Below, piece after piece: positions 1-8,545 of a DNA stretch of 64,000 nt. Position 1 is the stretch's first letter. Every line of letters starts with the position of its first letter. The notes below the pieces were generated by a model. The model did not search any database. It had not been told where the DNA came from and saw only the letters and a program-made list of their open reading frames with translations. The DNA is from Acidimicrobiia bacterium. Lineage in GTDB: Bacteria > Actinomycetota > Acidimicrobiia > IMCC26256 > PALSA-610. Location of the stretch: contig JAOSJK010000001.1 of NCBI GenBank assembly GCA_027494135.1, positions 62,001-126,000 on the forward strand, written 5' to 3'. The position numbers were made by a program, and so were the translations under genes.

Positions 1-927
1 CAGCCCCGCCGTCCCGAGGCGCCGCGACGCGTCGAGCCTGTGACGGGCGGCCCCCGGGCTCCCGCCGACGGCCGCGGCGGCCTGCTCCTTCGTCGCGATG
101 GCCGGGTCGTCGAGGCGGAGCAGCCGCTGGTAGTGGGAGACCAGCGTCGCCATCACCTGCAGGGGGTGCACGAGCTTCGGCTGCTTCGCACTCGTGGCGC
201 GCAGCAGCCGGTGAAGCACCTCGAGCGCGCCCGGCACGTCGCCTCGATCGATCGAGTTGGCGAGGTCCCACCACGCGACCGTTCCCACCTCTCCCAGGTA
301 CGGCTCCACGTCGGCGAGGTCGAGGGTCGCGCGATCTCCGTAGGTCGAGTGCAGCAGCTCGACGAGCTCCGGGACCCGTCCGGCGTCACCGCCGAGGTGC
401 TCGACCACCCGCGCCGATGTCGGTCCCGTGAGCTTCAGCTTCGCGGCTCGCAGCGCGGCGGCGAGGACGTCGGCCGTGGACTCGCTCGCGGGGCCGACAG
501 TGGGCACACCGGCGGCCTTGACCGCCTTGTCGATCGCCGCGGGTATCCTCCCGCCGCCCGACACCAGAACGAGGTACACGCCGCCGACCGGATCCTTCAC
601 GTGCTCGGCGAGCGTGCTCGCGTACTGGGAGACGACGTTCCCGACGTCGCGCACGACCACGATCCTGCGACCTGTCATGAACGGCGGGCTCTGCAGTGCG
701 TTGAACACGGCCCTCATCACCGGCGTCTCCACGACCTCGTCGGCGTCACCGCCGGCGCCCTCGTCGCCCGTCGCGCGCGCCCGCCCGGGGATGGTCAGGT
801 CCTCCAACGCGAGGAGACGATCCTCGCCCTCGAGCAGGTCCGACACGAGTCGCTCGACCTCGCGGTCCCGCAGGATCGGGTCGTCGGCCTTCACCAGGTA
901 CGTCTGGGGGCGCTCCTCGTCGCTCAC
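1..927 (-). CDS. holA: DNA polymerase III delta subunit (partial, 3' end beyond window)
   Basis: The delta subunit opens and loads the sliding clamp as part of the replication clamp loader. The reading frame is open from a GTG at 927 to the left edge, about 309 codons. It begins VSDEERPQTYLVKADDPILR, followed by the family's features: an early 'DPILRDREVERLV' helix, 'GRRIVVVRDVG', 'VYLVLVSGGG' and the later 'KLVHPLQVMATLVSHYQRLLRL' segment. The GTG overlaps the TGA of the upstream folP2-like gene by 4 nt (GTGA), so the two are translationally coupled. It is the last gene of a comEA-comEC-folP2-holA run; comEC next to holA is a common bacterial arrangement. The C-terminus lies outside the window. 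Confidence 0.85.
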   Translation of the reverse strand, partial: MSDEERPQTYLVKADDPILRDREVERLVSDLLEGEDRLLALEDLTIPGRARATGDEGAGGDADEVVETPVMRAVFNALQSPPFMTGRRIVVVRDVGNVVSQYASTLAEHVKDPVGGVYLVLVSGGGRIPAAIDKAVKAAGVPTVGPASESTADVLAAALRAAKLKLTGPTSARVVEHLGGDAGRVPELVELLHSTYGDRATLDLADVEPYLGEVGTVAWWDLANSIDRGDVPGALEVLHRLLRATSAKQPKLVHPLQVMATLVSHYQRLLRLDDPAIATKEQAAAAVGGSPGAARHRLDASRRLGTAGL

Positions 928-1832
928 AGCCGGCCCACCTCGCTCGAACAGGCAGGTCTTCCCGGGTCGACCGCCGCGGCCAGCTCCTCCTCCAGGAGTG
1001 CCTCGACCGTCCTGCAGACCCGGACGGTCCCCACGACGTCGTGCACGCGCACGATCCGGCACCCGTTGACGACGCCGTACCCGGCGGCGGCGAGCGACTC
1101 GGTGCGACGGTCTTCGACGCCGCGGCCGAGCAGTTCGCCGAAGAACCGCTTGTTCGACGCCGAGAGCAGCAACGGGTAGCCGAGGCTCGCCAGCGCCGCG
1201 CTCTCGCGCAGGAGGACCGCGCTCTGCGCCGGCGTCTTGCCCAGGTCGAGACCGGCGTCGAGGATCGTCTGCTCGACGGCGATGCCCGCCTCCGCCGCCC
1301 GGCCGGCGCGGTCGAGGAGGAACGCGACGACATCGGCGACGAGGTCGTCGTAGCGCGGCTCGGGGTCGGGGACGCGAGGCTCCAGCCGGATGTGAGTGGC
1401 GACCACCGATGCTCCGTGCCGCGCCGCCACCGCGAGATAGTCGGGGTCCGCGAACCCGCTGATGTCGTTCCCGACGACCGCGCCCGCCGAGCAGACTGCG
1501 TCGAGCACCCGCGCCCGCCAGGTGTCGGCCGAGAGCGGGATGTCGAACCTGGCGCGCAGTGCCTCGACGGCCGGCACGACCCGATCGAGCTCCTCGGCCT
1601 CGCTCACGTCGGGGCCGGGTCCGGCCTTCACTCCCCCGACGTCGAGGAGGTCTGCGCCGTCGGCGACGTGCCTCTCCGCAATCCGCAGGAACGAGTCGAG
1701 GTCCCACGTGGCACCGCGGTCGTAGAAGGAGTCGGGAGTGCGGTTGAGGATCCCCATGACCAGCGCCCTGGTCCGCACGTCGTAGCCCTCATCTCCCAGG
1801 CGGATCCTCGGGTGGGGCGTCACCGGCATCAT
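924..1832 (-). CDS. Dihydropteroate synthase paralogue, FolP2 type
   Basis: A TIM-barrel protein of the dihydropteroate synthase family. Motifs seen are MGILNRTPDSFYDRGAT, DLLDVGGVKAGPGPD, SADTWRARVLD and GNDISGF. The GGVKAGPG loop replaces the GGESTRPG loop of true folate-pathway FolP, and NRTPDSFYD replaces NVTPDSF. From memory these are features of mycobacterial FolP2, whose DHPS activity is doubtful, so a function other than folate synthesis is possible. ATG-ATG pairs lie at 1832 and 1829; I take 1832. The start lies inside the 3' end of comEC and the stop overlaps holA by 4 nt, so the gene belongs to the comEA-comEC operon. Confidence 0.8.
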   Translation of the reverse strand: MMPVTPHPRIRLGDEGYDVRTRALVMGILNRTPDSFYDRGATWDLDSFLRIAERHVADGADLLDVGGVKAGPGPDVSEAEELDRVVPAVEALRARFDIPLSADTWRARVLDAVCSAGAVVGNDISGFADPDYLAVAARHGASVVATHIRLEPRVPDPEPRYDDLVADVVAFLLDRAGRAAEAGIAVEQTILDAGLDLGKTPAQSAVLLRESAALASLGYPLLLSASNKRFFGELLGRGVEDRRTESLAAAGYGVVNGCRIVRVHDVVGTVRVCRTVEALLEEELAAAVDPGRPACSSEVGRL

Positions 1833-3342
1833 CGGGGAGGCTACCCGGAGCCCTCCGCGCCCTCCTCGCCGCCCGGGACAGCGCCCACGCTGCGGCGAGA
1901 GGGGCCGCGAAGGCGAGCGTCCGCCCGTCGATCTCCAGCGGCACGCGCGCGGACACGCGGGCGACGGTGCCAATCCACCTCACCGATGCCGCCGCGGGGA
2001 CGTTCAGCGCTGCGCGCAGCCCGGGCACGGCGTCGCCGAGGAGGCCTCCGAGCACCCCCGCGGGCAGCCCGAAGACACCGAGGAAGTCGGCGACGGGCAC
2101 GGCGAGGAGGTTCGCCAGGGGCGACACCGCCGGCAGCGACCCGAACACCGGCAGCAGCACCGGGGTGACTCCGGCCTGGGCGGCGACGGTGACGGCGAAC
2201 GGCTCTCTCAGCCAGCGGGGGCCGGGCAGTCGGTCGGCGAGAGGTGACGCGAGGAGAGCGATCCCCACGCAGGCTCCGCACGACAGGGCGAAGGCGACGG
2301 AGTGGATCAGGAAGGGGTCGGCGAGCATCAGCGCGACGACCGCGATCGCGAGGAGGCGGACAGCACTCGCAGGCCGTCCGACGAAGCCGGCGAAGAGCGA
2401 GACCGCCGCCATCGCCGAGGCGCGCATGACCGACGGCTCGAAGCGCGTCATGGCGGCGAAGAGGACGACGACGGCGAGACCGCCGAAGAACCGCATCCCT
2501 ATCCCGAATCTGTTCAGGGCGGGCCGGACCACCGCGAGTGCGAAGGCCACGTTCGCGCCCGAGACCGCCAGCAGGTGTGACAGCCCCGAGGCCCGGAACT
2601 CGTCGGCGACCTCTCGGGGGATCTCGCGCGTGTCGCCGAGCAGGAAGCCGGCTATGAGGGCACGGTCGGTCGCCGCCAACGACGCGCTGCCGCGCAGCAC
2701 AGCGGAACGGAGCCGGTTCGCGACGGCGAGAACCCCTCCCCGCGGCGCCGCGAAGGCATGCACCTCGGCACGGCTCAGCAGGGCGACGCCGTGCTGCCAT
2801 CTGCGCCGCGAGTCGAATCCCTCCAACGGGCCGAGGCGGCCGCGGAGCACCACCCGGTCGCCCGCGGCGAGCACGCGCAGTCGGCCGGCCTCGTCGCCCG
2901 ATGCCCGCGCCAGCACCGTGCGGTCGACTTCGCGCCACCCCGAGTCGATCGGGATACCACCCCGACCGGCTTCGGGGGAGAAATCGTCGATGCGCACGAG
3001 CGCGTCTGCGGCGAACCGCGGGCCCTGCGGATCGGTGGCCAGCGTGCCGCGGACCCAGACGTCGGATCCTCGGCTCACGTCTGCGACGAGTGCGTGCCCG
3101 GAGAGGCCGGCGAGTGCGCTCTGCATGCTCGCGGCCCCGAGCAGCGCCATGGCGAGGGCCGCGACCGGCACGCGGGCGCGCCCCGTGAGCAGCCAGGCGG
3201 TGACGAGCGCCACCGACCCGGCGAGAAGAGATGAGCGGGCGGGGCCCGGTCCTGCGCGCTCCCCGAGCACCAGCCCCACCAGCAGACCGGCCGCCGCGAC
3301 CAGCGGCCCGACCTCGAGTCGCGCGCTCGGCGGCGCTCTCAC
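1789..3342 (-). CDS. comEC: ComEC/Rec2 family DNA-uptake channel (short form)
   Basis: A polytopic membrane protein of 517 residues, the channel that carries single-stranded DNA across the membrane during transformation. It has two N-terminal membrane segments, a soluble OB-like part (about 70-190), then the competence domain. The competence domain carries GDTREIPREVADEFRASGLS followed by HLLAVSGANVAFAL (about 235-270) and several membrane helices to about 480. It ends soon after the competence domain, so the C-terminal metallo-beta-lactamase domain of full-length ComEC is absent. The start is GTG, overlapping the comEA stop (GTGA). The pairing with comEA supports a competence role. Confidence 0.85.
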   Translation of the reverse strand: MRAPPSARLEVGPLVAAAGLLVGLVLGERAGPGPARSSLLAGSVALVTAWLLTGRARVPVAALAMALLGAASMQSALAGLSGHALVADVSRGSDVWVRGTLATDPQGPRFAADALVRIDDFSPEAGRGGIPIDSGWREVDRTVLARASGDEAGRLRVLAAGDRVVLRGRLGPLEGFDSRRRWQHGVALLSRAEVHAFAAPRGGVLAVANRLRSAVLRGSASLAATDRALIAGFLLGDTREIPREVADEFRASGLSHLLAVSGANVAFALAVVRPALNRFGIGMRFFGGLAVVVLFAAMTRFEPSVMRASAMAAVSLFAGFVGRPASAVRLLAIAVVALMLADPFLIHSVAFALSCGACVGIALLASPLADRLPGPRWLREPFAVTVAAQAGVTPVLLPVFGSLPAVSPLANLLAVPVADFLGVFGLPAGVLGGLLGDAVPGLRAALNVPAAASVRWIGTVARVSARVPLEIDGRTLAFAAPLAAAWALSRAARRARRAPGSLPDDAGDAPPEDPPGR

Positions 3343-4073
3343 ACGGCCACCAGGTCGCGGATCTGCGCGTAGCGGCTCTCGCCTATCCCCGAGACCTGCT
3401 GCAGCTGGGCGACGTCGGTGAAGCCGCCGCGCCGGTCGCGCTCGTCGATGATCGCCGCCGCGAGGGTCGGCCCGATCCCCGGCAGCTCCTCCAGCTCCGC
3501 CTGCGTCGCCGCGTTGAGGTCGAGCGGGGCTGAAGGCTCGGTCGCGGTCCCCGTGCCCGACCCGCCGCTCGCGGTCATGCTCACCGGCGTGGGCGGGTCG
3601 CCGACACGGGCCACGAGGACCTTCTCGCCGTCGACGAGCGGTGCGGCCAGGTTCAGCCGGTCGAGATCCGCGTCGCGGAGTCCGCCGCCGGCGGCGTCGA
3701 TGGCGTCGACCACCCGCGACCCTGTGGGGAGGGTCGCCACTCCCGGTCTCCTCACCGCGCCGGCGACGTGGACCACGACCGCGATCGGGGCCGTCTGCGT
3801 CGTCGGCCCGGGGGCACTCGCGCTCGCGACCTCGACCGCCGAGGTCGTCGTCTCGGCCGTCTCCTGCTCCGACGTGCCCTGCCCGGTCGGGGTGGCAGTC
3901 GCCGAGCGGAACCAGAACGCGCCGGCGGCGAGGGCCACCGCCACCACCGCCACGGCGCCCAGCCTCGGATCACCGCGCAGTGCTCTGAGACGGTCGCCCA
4001 GATCTGCCAGACGGCCGTCGGGCAGACCGGGGCGCGGGGGCAGCATCGGCGATGACGGGTATCCGTCGGGCAT
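3339..4073 (-). CDS. comEA: ComEA-like DNA-binding protein (SLBB + helix-hairpin-helix)
   Basis: A membrane-anchored DNA receptor for competence, 244 residues. A transmembrane helix lies near residues 38-55 (AVAVVAVALAAGAFWF), then a Ser/Thr-rich linker. An SLBB domain follows (PIAVVVHVAGAVRRPGVATL, about 95-140), then a C-terminal double helix-hairpin-helix (DLNAATQAELEELPGIGPTL and QLQQVSGIGESRYAQI). Start ATG at 4073 has GAGGA close upstream. It heads the comEA-comEC-folP2-holA run; leuS ends 109 nt upstream on the same strand. Confidence 0.88.
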   Translation of the reverse strand: MPDGYPSSPMLPPRPGLPDGRLADLGDRLRALRGDPRLGAVAVVAVALAAGAFWFRSATATPTGQGTSEQETAETTTSAVEVASASAPGPTTQTAPIAVVVHVAGAVRRPGVATLPTGSRVVDAIDAAGGGLRDADLDRLNLAAPLVDGEKVLVARVGDPPTPVSMTASGGSGTGTATEPSAPLDLNAATQAELEELPGIGPTLAAAIIDERDRRGGFTDVAQLQQVSGIGESRYAQIRDLVAV

Positions 4074-4182
4074 CTCGTCCTCCGGGCGCGCGCGGGCAGT
4101 GCTCAGGAGGAAGTGACGGAGGAAGCTGCCGTGACGCTACCGCGCGATCGCGTGGTTGGCCATCTATGTGCAGCCGGCGCCG

Positions 4183-7121
4183 TCAGGCGACGACGAAGTT
4201 GACCATGCGGCCCGGCACGATCACCGCCTTGCGCAGCGTCTTGCCGTCGAGGAGGGCCGCCACCTTCTCGTCGGTGCGAGCCGCGGCCTCGTGCGCGGCC
4301 TCGTCGGCACCGACCGGCACCATCACACGCGCGCGCACCTTGCCGTTCACCTGCACCGGGATCTCGATCTCGTCGGCGACGAGGTAGGCGGGGTCGGCCT
4401 CGGGGAACTCCTCGAATGCGAGCGTCGTGTCGTGACCCAGCAGCGACCAGAGCTCCTCGGCGATGTGGGGCGCCAGCGGCGCGACCATCAGCACCAGCGG
4501 CTCCACGACCGATCTCGGAACCGCACCGTTCTCGCCGACTACCTGGGTCACGTGGTTGTTGAGCTCGAAGAGTCGGGCCACCGCCGTGTTGAACCGGAGT
4601 GCGGCCATGTCGGAGCGCACGGTGTCGATCGTGCGGTTCAGCGCTCGCAACGTCTCTTCGGTCGGGGGTTGGTCGGTCGCGCGCGCGGCGCCGGTCTCCT
4701 CGCTGACGACGTTCCGCCACAGCCGCTGGAGGAACCGGTGCACGCCGACGATGTCCGACGTGTTCCACGGTCGGGATGCGTCTAGGGGCCCCATGAACAT
4801 CTCGTAGAGGCGCAGCGTGTCGGCCCCGTACTCACGGCAGATGTCGTCCGGCGCGACGGCGTTCTTCAGGCTCTTGCCCATCTTCCCGAACTCCCGCGTG
4901 ACCGGCCTGCCCTCGAAGTAGAAGCCGCCGTCGCGCTCCTCGACCTCGTCTGCCTCGACGTACGTGCCGCGCTCGTCGGTGTACGCGGCCGCCAGGATGT
5001 ACCCCTGGTTGTAGAGGCGCTGGAAGGGTTCCGGGTTGGTGACGTGTCCGAGGTCGTGGAGCACCTTGTGCCAGAAGCGCGCGTAGAGGAGGTGCAGCAC
5101 GGCGTGCTCGACACCGCCCACGTACAGGTCGACGAGGCCGGCCGCCTGCGAGCCGTCGCCACGGGTGCCCGCGGCCCAGTGGCGCTCGACGGCGGGGTCG
5201 ACCATCGCGTCCTCGTTCGTGGGGTCGAGGTAGCGCAGGTAGTACCAGCACGACCCGGCCCACTGGGGCATCGTGTTCGTCTCGCGGCGGTAGGTCTTCG
5301 GGCCGTCGCCCAGGTCGAGGTCGGCTATGACCCATTGCTCCGCTCTCGCGAGCGGCGGCTCGGGCAGGGCCTCCGGGTCGTCGGAGACCCTGGGCTCGAA
5401 GTCGACGATGTCGGGGGAGCTCGACGGGGGAGCATCGCCTCCGGCACGGCAACCGGCCGGTCGCTCTCGTCGTAGGCGATCGGGAACGGCTCGCCCCAGT
5501 AGCGCTGCCTGCTGAAGAGCCAGTCGCGCAGCTTGTAGGTGATCGTCGGCCGCCCCTGATCGGTGCTCTCGAGCCACTCGCCGATTACGCGCTTCGCCTC
5601 GGCGGTGCCGAGGCCGTCGAGGCTCACGGTGTCGTTCGCCGAGGCCATCGCCTCACCCTCGCCGACGAACGCCTCGGGCCACTGCGACGCGGGCACCCCG
5701 GTCGGCAGCCCTCGATCGTCGAACCAGTGCGCCGGCGGCCGCACGACGCCGACGATCGGGAGGTCGAACTCGGTGGCGAACTCGAAGTCGCGGTGGTCGT
5801 GTGCGGGGACGGCCATGATCGCCCCGGTGCCGTACCCCATGAGCACGTAGTCGGCGATGAAGACCGGGATCCTGGTGCCGGTGGTCGGGTTGACGGCGAA
5901 CGCGCCCGTGAACACTCCCGACTTCTCGCGCCCCTCGGATTGTCGCTCGAGCTCCGACTTCTGGGCGGTGAACTCCCGGTAGCGGGCAACGGCCTCCGAC
6001 GGCGTCCCCGTGGCGCCGAAGACGCCACGCCACGATGCGAGCGCCCCGTCGTTCCAGTCCCAGGCGACCGAGTCGTCGGGCCACTCGTTCGCCGTGACGA
6101 CGTCGACCAGCGGGTGCTCGGGTGCGAGCACCATGTAGGTCGCACCGAAGAGGGTGTCGGGCCTGGTGGTGAAGACGGAGATCTCGACGCCGTCGTGCCC
6201 GTGCACCGGGAACGCCACCTCCGCCCCGTGGCTCCGGCCGATCCAGTTGCGCTGCATCTGCTTGATCGAGTCGGTCCAGTCGAGCAGGTCGAGGTCGTCG
6301 AGGAGGCGGTCGGCGTACGCGGTGATGCGGAGCATCCACTGCTTCAGTGGCCTCTTGAACACGGGGAAGTTCCCGCGCTCGCTGCGCCCCTCGGAGGTGA
6401 CCTCCTCGTTCGCCAGCACCGTGCCGAGGCCGGGGCACCAGTTGACGGGCGCCTCGTCGAGGTATGCGAGCCGCTGCGAGTCGATGTGTTCGCGCTGCTC
6501 GCCGGGGGTCATCGCCCGCCACGCCCTCGCGTCGCCGGGCGTGCGGTCGCCCGAGTCGAGCAGCTCCACGAGCTCACGAATGGGACGCGCCCGACCCACC
6601 TCGTCGTCGTACCACGAGTCGAAGATCTGCAGGAAGATCCACTGCGTCCAGCGGTAGTAGCCGGTGTCGGTCGTCGCGATGCCGCGGCGGGGATCGTGCC
6701 CCAGCCCGAGAGCGCGGAGCTGACGGCGCATGGTTGCGATGTTCGCCTCGGTGGTCTCTCTAGGGTGCCGGCCCGTCTGCACCGCGTACTGCTCCGCGGG
6801 GAGGCCGAAGGCGTCGTAGCCCATCGCGTGCAGCACGTTGTAGCCACTCATGCGCTGGAACCGCGCGTAGACATCGGTTCCGATGAAGCCGAGCGGATGG
6901 CCCACGTGGAGGCCCACGCCCGACGGGTAAGGGAACATGTCGAGCACGAAGAGCTTCGGCCTGCCGGCGACGCTCTCCGCGCCCTCACTCAGGAGGCCCG
7001 TCGGGTTCGGCGTGTGGAAGGTCTTCTCCACCTCCCAGCGGTCCTGCCAGCGCCGCTCGATCTCTCCGGCCAGAGCGGCGTCGTAGCGGTGCGGCGGGGC
7101 GTCGTCGGCTCTCTCGTTCAC
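4183..7121 (-). CDS. leuS: Leucyl-tRNA synthetase (apparent double +1 frameshift at 5413-5430)
   Basis: Charges tRNA-Leu. The N-terminal frame has the HIGH-type motif in [16 protein letters not shown], an editing domain ([14 protein letters not shown]) and the [10 protein letters not shown] segment. The C-terminal frame has [11 protein letters not shown] and the KMSKS-type motif GKMGKSLKN. The two frames meet at 5413-5430, where two runs of five G (plus strand) each appear one base too long. Removing one base from each gives MLPVELPDIV, matching the family's LPVxLP motif, with about 978 residues in total. I chose GTG 7121 because TACGCT (7129-7134) lies 7 nt upstream, fitting a leaderless start; an ORF extension to 7199 has no such support. 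The break is most likely a sequencing error because the gene is essential. Confidence 0.9.
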
Positions 7122-7128
7122 GGCGCCG

Positions 7129-7134
7129 AGCGTA
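7129..7134 (-). promoter_or_regulatory. -10-like hexamer TACGCT of leuS
   Basis: TACGCT on the minus strand ends 7 nt before the GTG at 7121. It is one of a recurrent set of TANNNT elements placed 6-10 nt before start codons in this window, consistent with leaderless transcription. Confidence 0.5.
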
Positions 7135-7230
7135 CCGTCTGCCCTCTCGGCGCCCGTCCCAATACGGGACTCCGACGTCGTCCTCGGCATCGGCGCCACG
7201 GCGCGCCGCTGCTATCGTGAGGGGTCCCTC

Positions 7231-7304
<74 letters not shown>

Positions 7305-7348
7305 CCGTGTGATCTGTGCACACCTCCAGCGCCGTGGGGATCACCGAC

Positions 7349-7391
7349 CATGTCGCGTCCAGCCACCGATTCGGTGGCTAAACGCGACATG
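7349..7391. repeat. 43-bp interrupted palindrome (two nested stems)
   Basis: The outer arms CATGTCGCGT and ACGCGACATG pair over 10 bp. After a symmetric 2-nt mismatch (CC/AA), the inner arms AGCCACCG and CGGTGGCT pair over 8 bp around a 3-nt loop. It lies between the Ala tRNA and the AhpD-like gene. No T-run follows on either strand, so it is not a classical intrinsic terminator, though it could end the tRNA transcript. A mobile palindromic repeat is the other reading. Confidence 0.7.
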
Positions 7392-7413
7392 AACCGCTCG
7401 ACCCGGTGCCGGG

Positions 7414-7419
7414 TACTGT
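7414..7419 (+). promoter_or_regulatory. -10-like hexamer TACTGT of the AhpD-like gene
   Basis: TACTGT followed by 7 nt and the GTG at 7427 matches the TANNNT-spacer-start pattern seen at many genes here. It favours GTG 7427 over the upstream GTGs at 7406 and 7418. Confidence 0.45.
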
Positions 7420-7426
7420 GAGCCGC

Positions 7427-8458
7427 GTGACCACGCCGTCGATCCGCGCCGATCTGGCCGAGGCGCACGCGGCGGTCGTCGCGGAGTGGGGCGAGCCGGG
7501 CACCTGGTGGACCGGTGCGGAGCGACTCGCGATCGTGGCGGAGCTCAGGCGCGCACGCGCCGCGGATCCGCTGCCGCCCTGGGTCTCACCGTCTGCCGAG
7601 GGCCTCGTGCCCGATGACCATCTGCTCTCGGCTCCGGCGGTCGATGCCATCTGGCGCATCGCCAACCACGCCGGCACCTTCACGCGTGACGTCTACGACG
7701 CGCTCGTCGCCCGCGGTCTCTCCCCCGAGGCCTACGTGGAGCTCGTCGCAGTAGTCGCGACGGCGGCCGCTCTCGACACCTTCACCACTGCCCTGGGTCT
7801 CCCTGTGTATCCGCTGCCCGATCCCGTCCCCGGAGAGCCGACGCGCGAGCTCGTAGCCGGCGCCGTAGCGAGCACCCACTGGGTCCCGACCGTTCCGGGA
7901 GGCGTGAGCGTCCTGCAGGCGCTGAGCGCGGTCGCTTCGGGCAACGAGACGCGCCGCAACCTCTCCGAGGCGCAGTACCTCCCGGCGGAGGCGCTCATCG
8001 GCGACCTCACCTGGTCGCGAGGCACGCTCGACCGCCTTCAGATCGAGCTGATCGCCGCCCGCACGTCGATCCTCAACGAGTGCTTCTACTGAACGTCGTC
8101 GCATAGCCTGCTGCTCGGTCTGAGCAGCCTCGAGACAGGCCAGGACGTCGACATCAGCCGGGTTGCCGACAAGGGCGACGGGGACGGCGGCATCACCCAC
8201 GGAGCCGAGCTCGCAGCGTTCGTCGACGCGATCCACTCAGGCGACGCCGACCTGATCGCGATCGCACGCAACCGGGTCGCCGCATCCTGTGGCAGCGACG
8301 CGATGGTCGATGCGGCAGCCGTCTGCGCGAACTTCCAGATGATGACCCGCATCGCGGACGCGACCGGCACGCCCCTCGACGAGTTCAGCGTCGAACCCTC
8401 CGCGGAGCTCAGGTCGGAGCTCGGGATCGACTCCTTCGCCGGCCGGCGGATCCTCTAG
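7427..8458 (+). CDS. AhpD-like / carboxymuconolactone-decarboxylase-family selenoprotein (in-frame TGA = Sec222)
   Basis: Predicted thiol/selenol peroxidase-like protein of 343 residues if the TGA at 8090-8092 is read as selenocysteine. What is seen: the frame continues past TGA for 121 codons with protein-like composition to TAG at 8456-8458. The TGA sits in E207-x11-C219-F-Y-U222-x3-H226, which reproduces the AhpD catalytic layout (Glu, Cys-x-x-Cys, His; M. tuberculosis AhpD E118, C130, C133, H137). A SECIS-like hairpin lies at 8110-8128. The protein is longer than a minimal AhpD (about 175 residues), with a roughly 150-residue N-terminal part ahead of the active site and a helical C-terminal half containing 'ANFQMMTRIADATG'. 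What is known: AhpD-like selenoproteins have been predicted from metagenomes. What is inferred: the genome encodes SelA/B/C/D. The alternative is a TGC/TGT-to-TGA sequence error or a truncated gene ending at 8092. Confidence 0.8.
8110..8128 (+). promoter_or_regulatory. Bacterial SECIS-like stem-loop
   Basis: GCTGCTC-GGTCT-GAGCAGC is a perfect 7-bp stem with a 5-nt loop that begins with GG. The apical loop begins 24 nt after the TGA, inside the 16-37 nt range used for bacterial SECIS elements. The GGUCU loop resembles that of E. coli fdhF. Within the frame it encodes LLLGLSS, so it does not break the protein. Confidence 0.75.
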
Positions 8459-8520
8459 GCGGCGCCTGCGCCACGCGACCAGCGGCCGGTGTCAGGCCTC
8501 AGAGCTCGATGCGCCGATCT

Positions 8521-8538
8521 GGAGCGGTCGTCCGCTCC
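8521..8538. terminator. Hairpin between convergent genes
   Basis: GGAGCGG-TCGT-CCGCTCC forms a perfect 7-bp stem with a 4-nt loop in the 87-nt gap between the stop of the AhpD-like gene and the stop of the convergent GNAT gene. There is no T-tract, so termination is inferred from position only. Confidence 0.4.
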
Positions 8539-8545
8539 CGTTCGG

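Noticed and set aside
40..1179. Long plus-strand ORFs over holA/folP2 and similar antisense ORFs throughout (for example 1967-3421, 20798-22945, 38175-40646)
   Set aside because: High-GC shadow frames, Arg/Pro/Ala-rich with no domain signatures, lying opposite well-recognised genes.
5413..5430. Programmed ribosomal frameshift in leuS
   Set aside because: Two separate +1 events in 18 bp would be required, no slippery site or stimulatory structure is evident, and the same kind of break occurs in many unrelated genes here.
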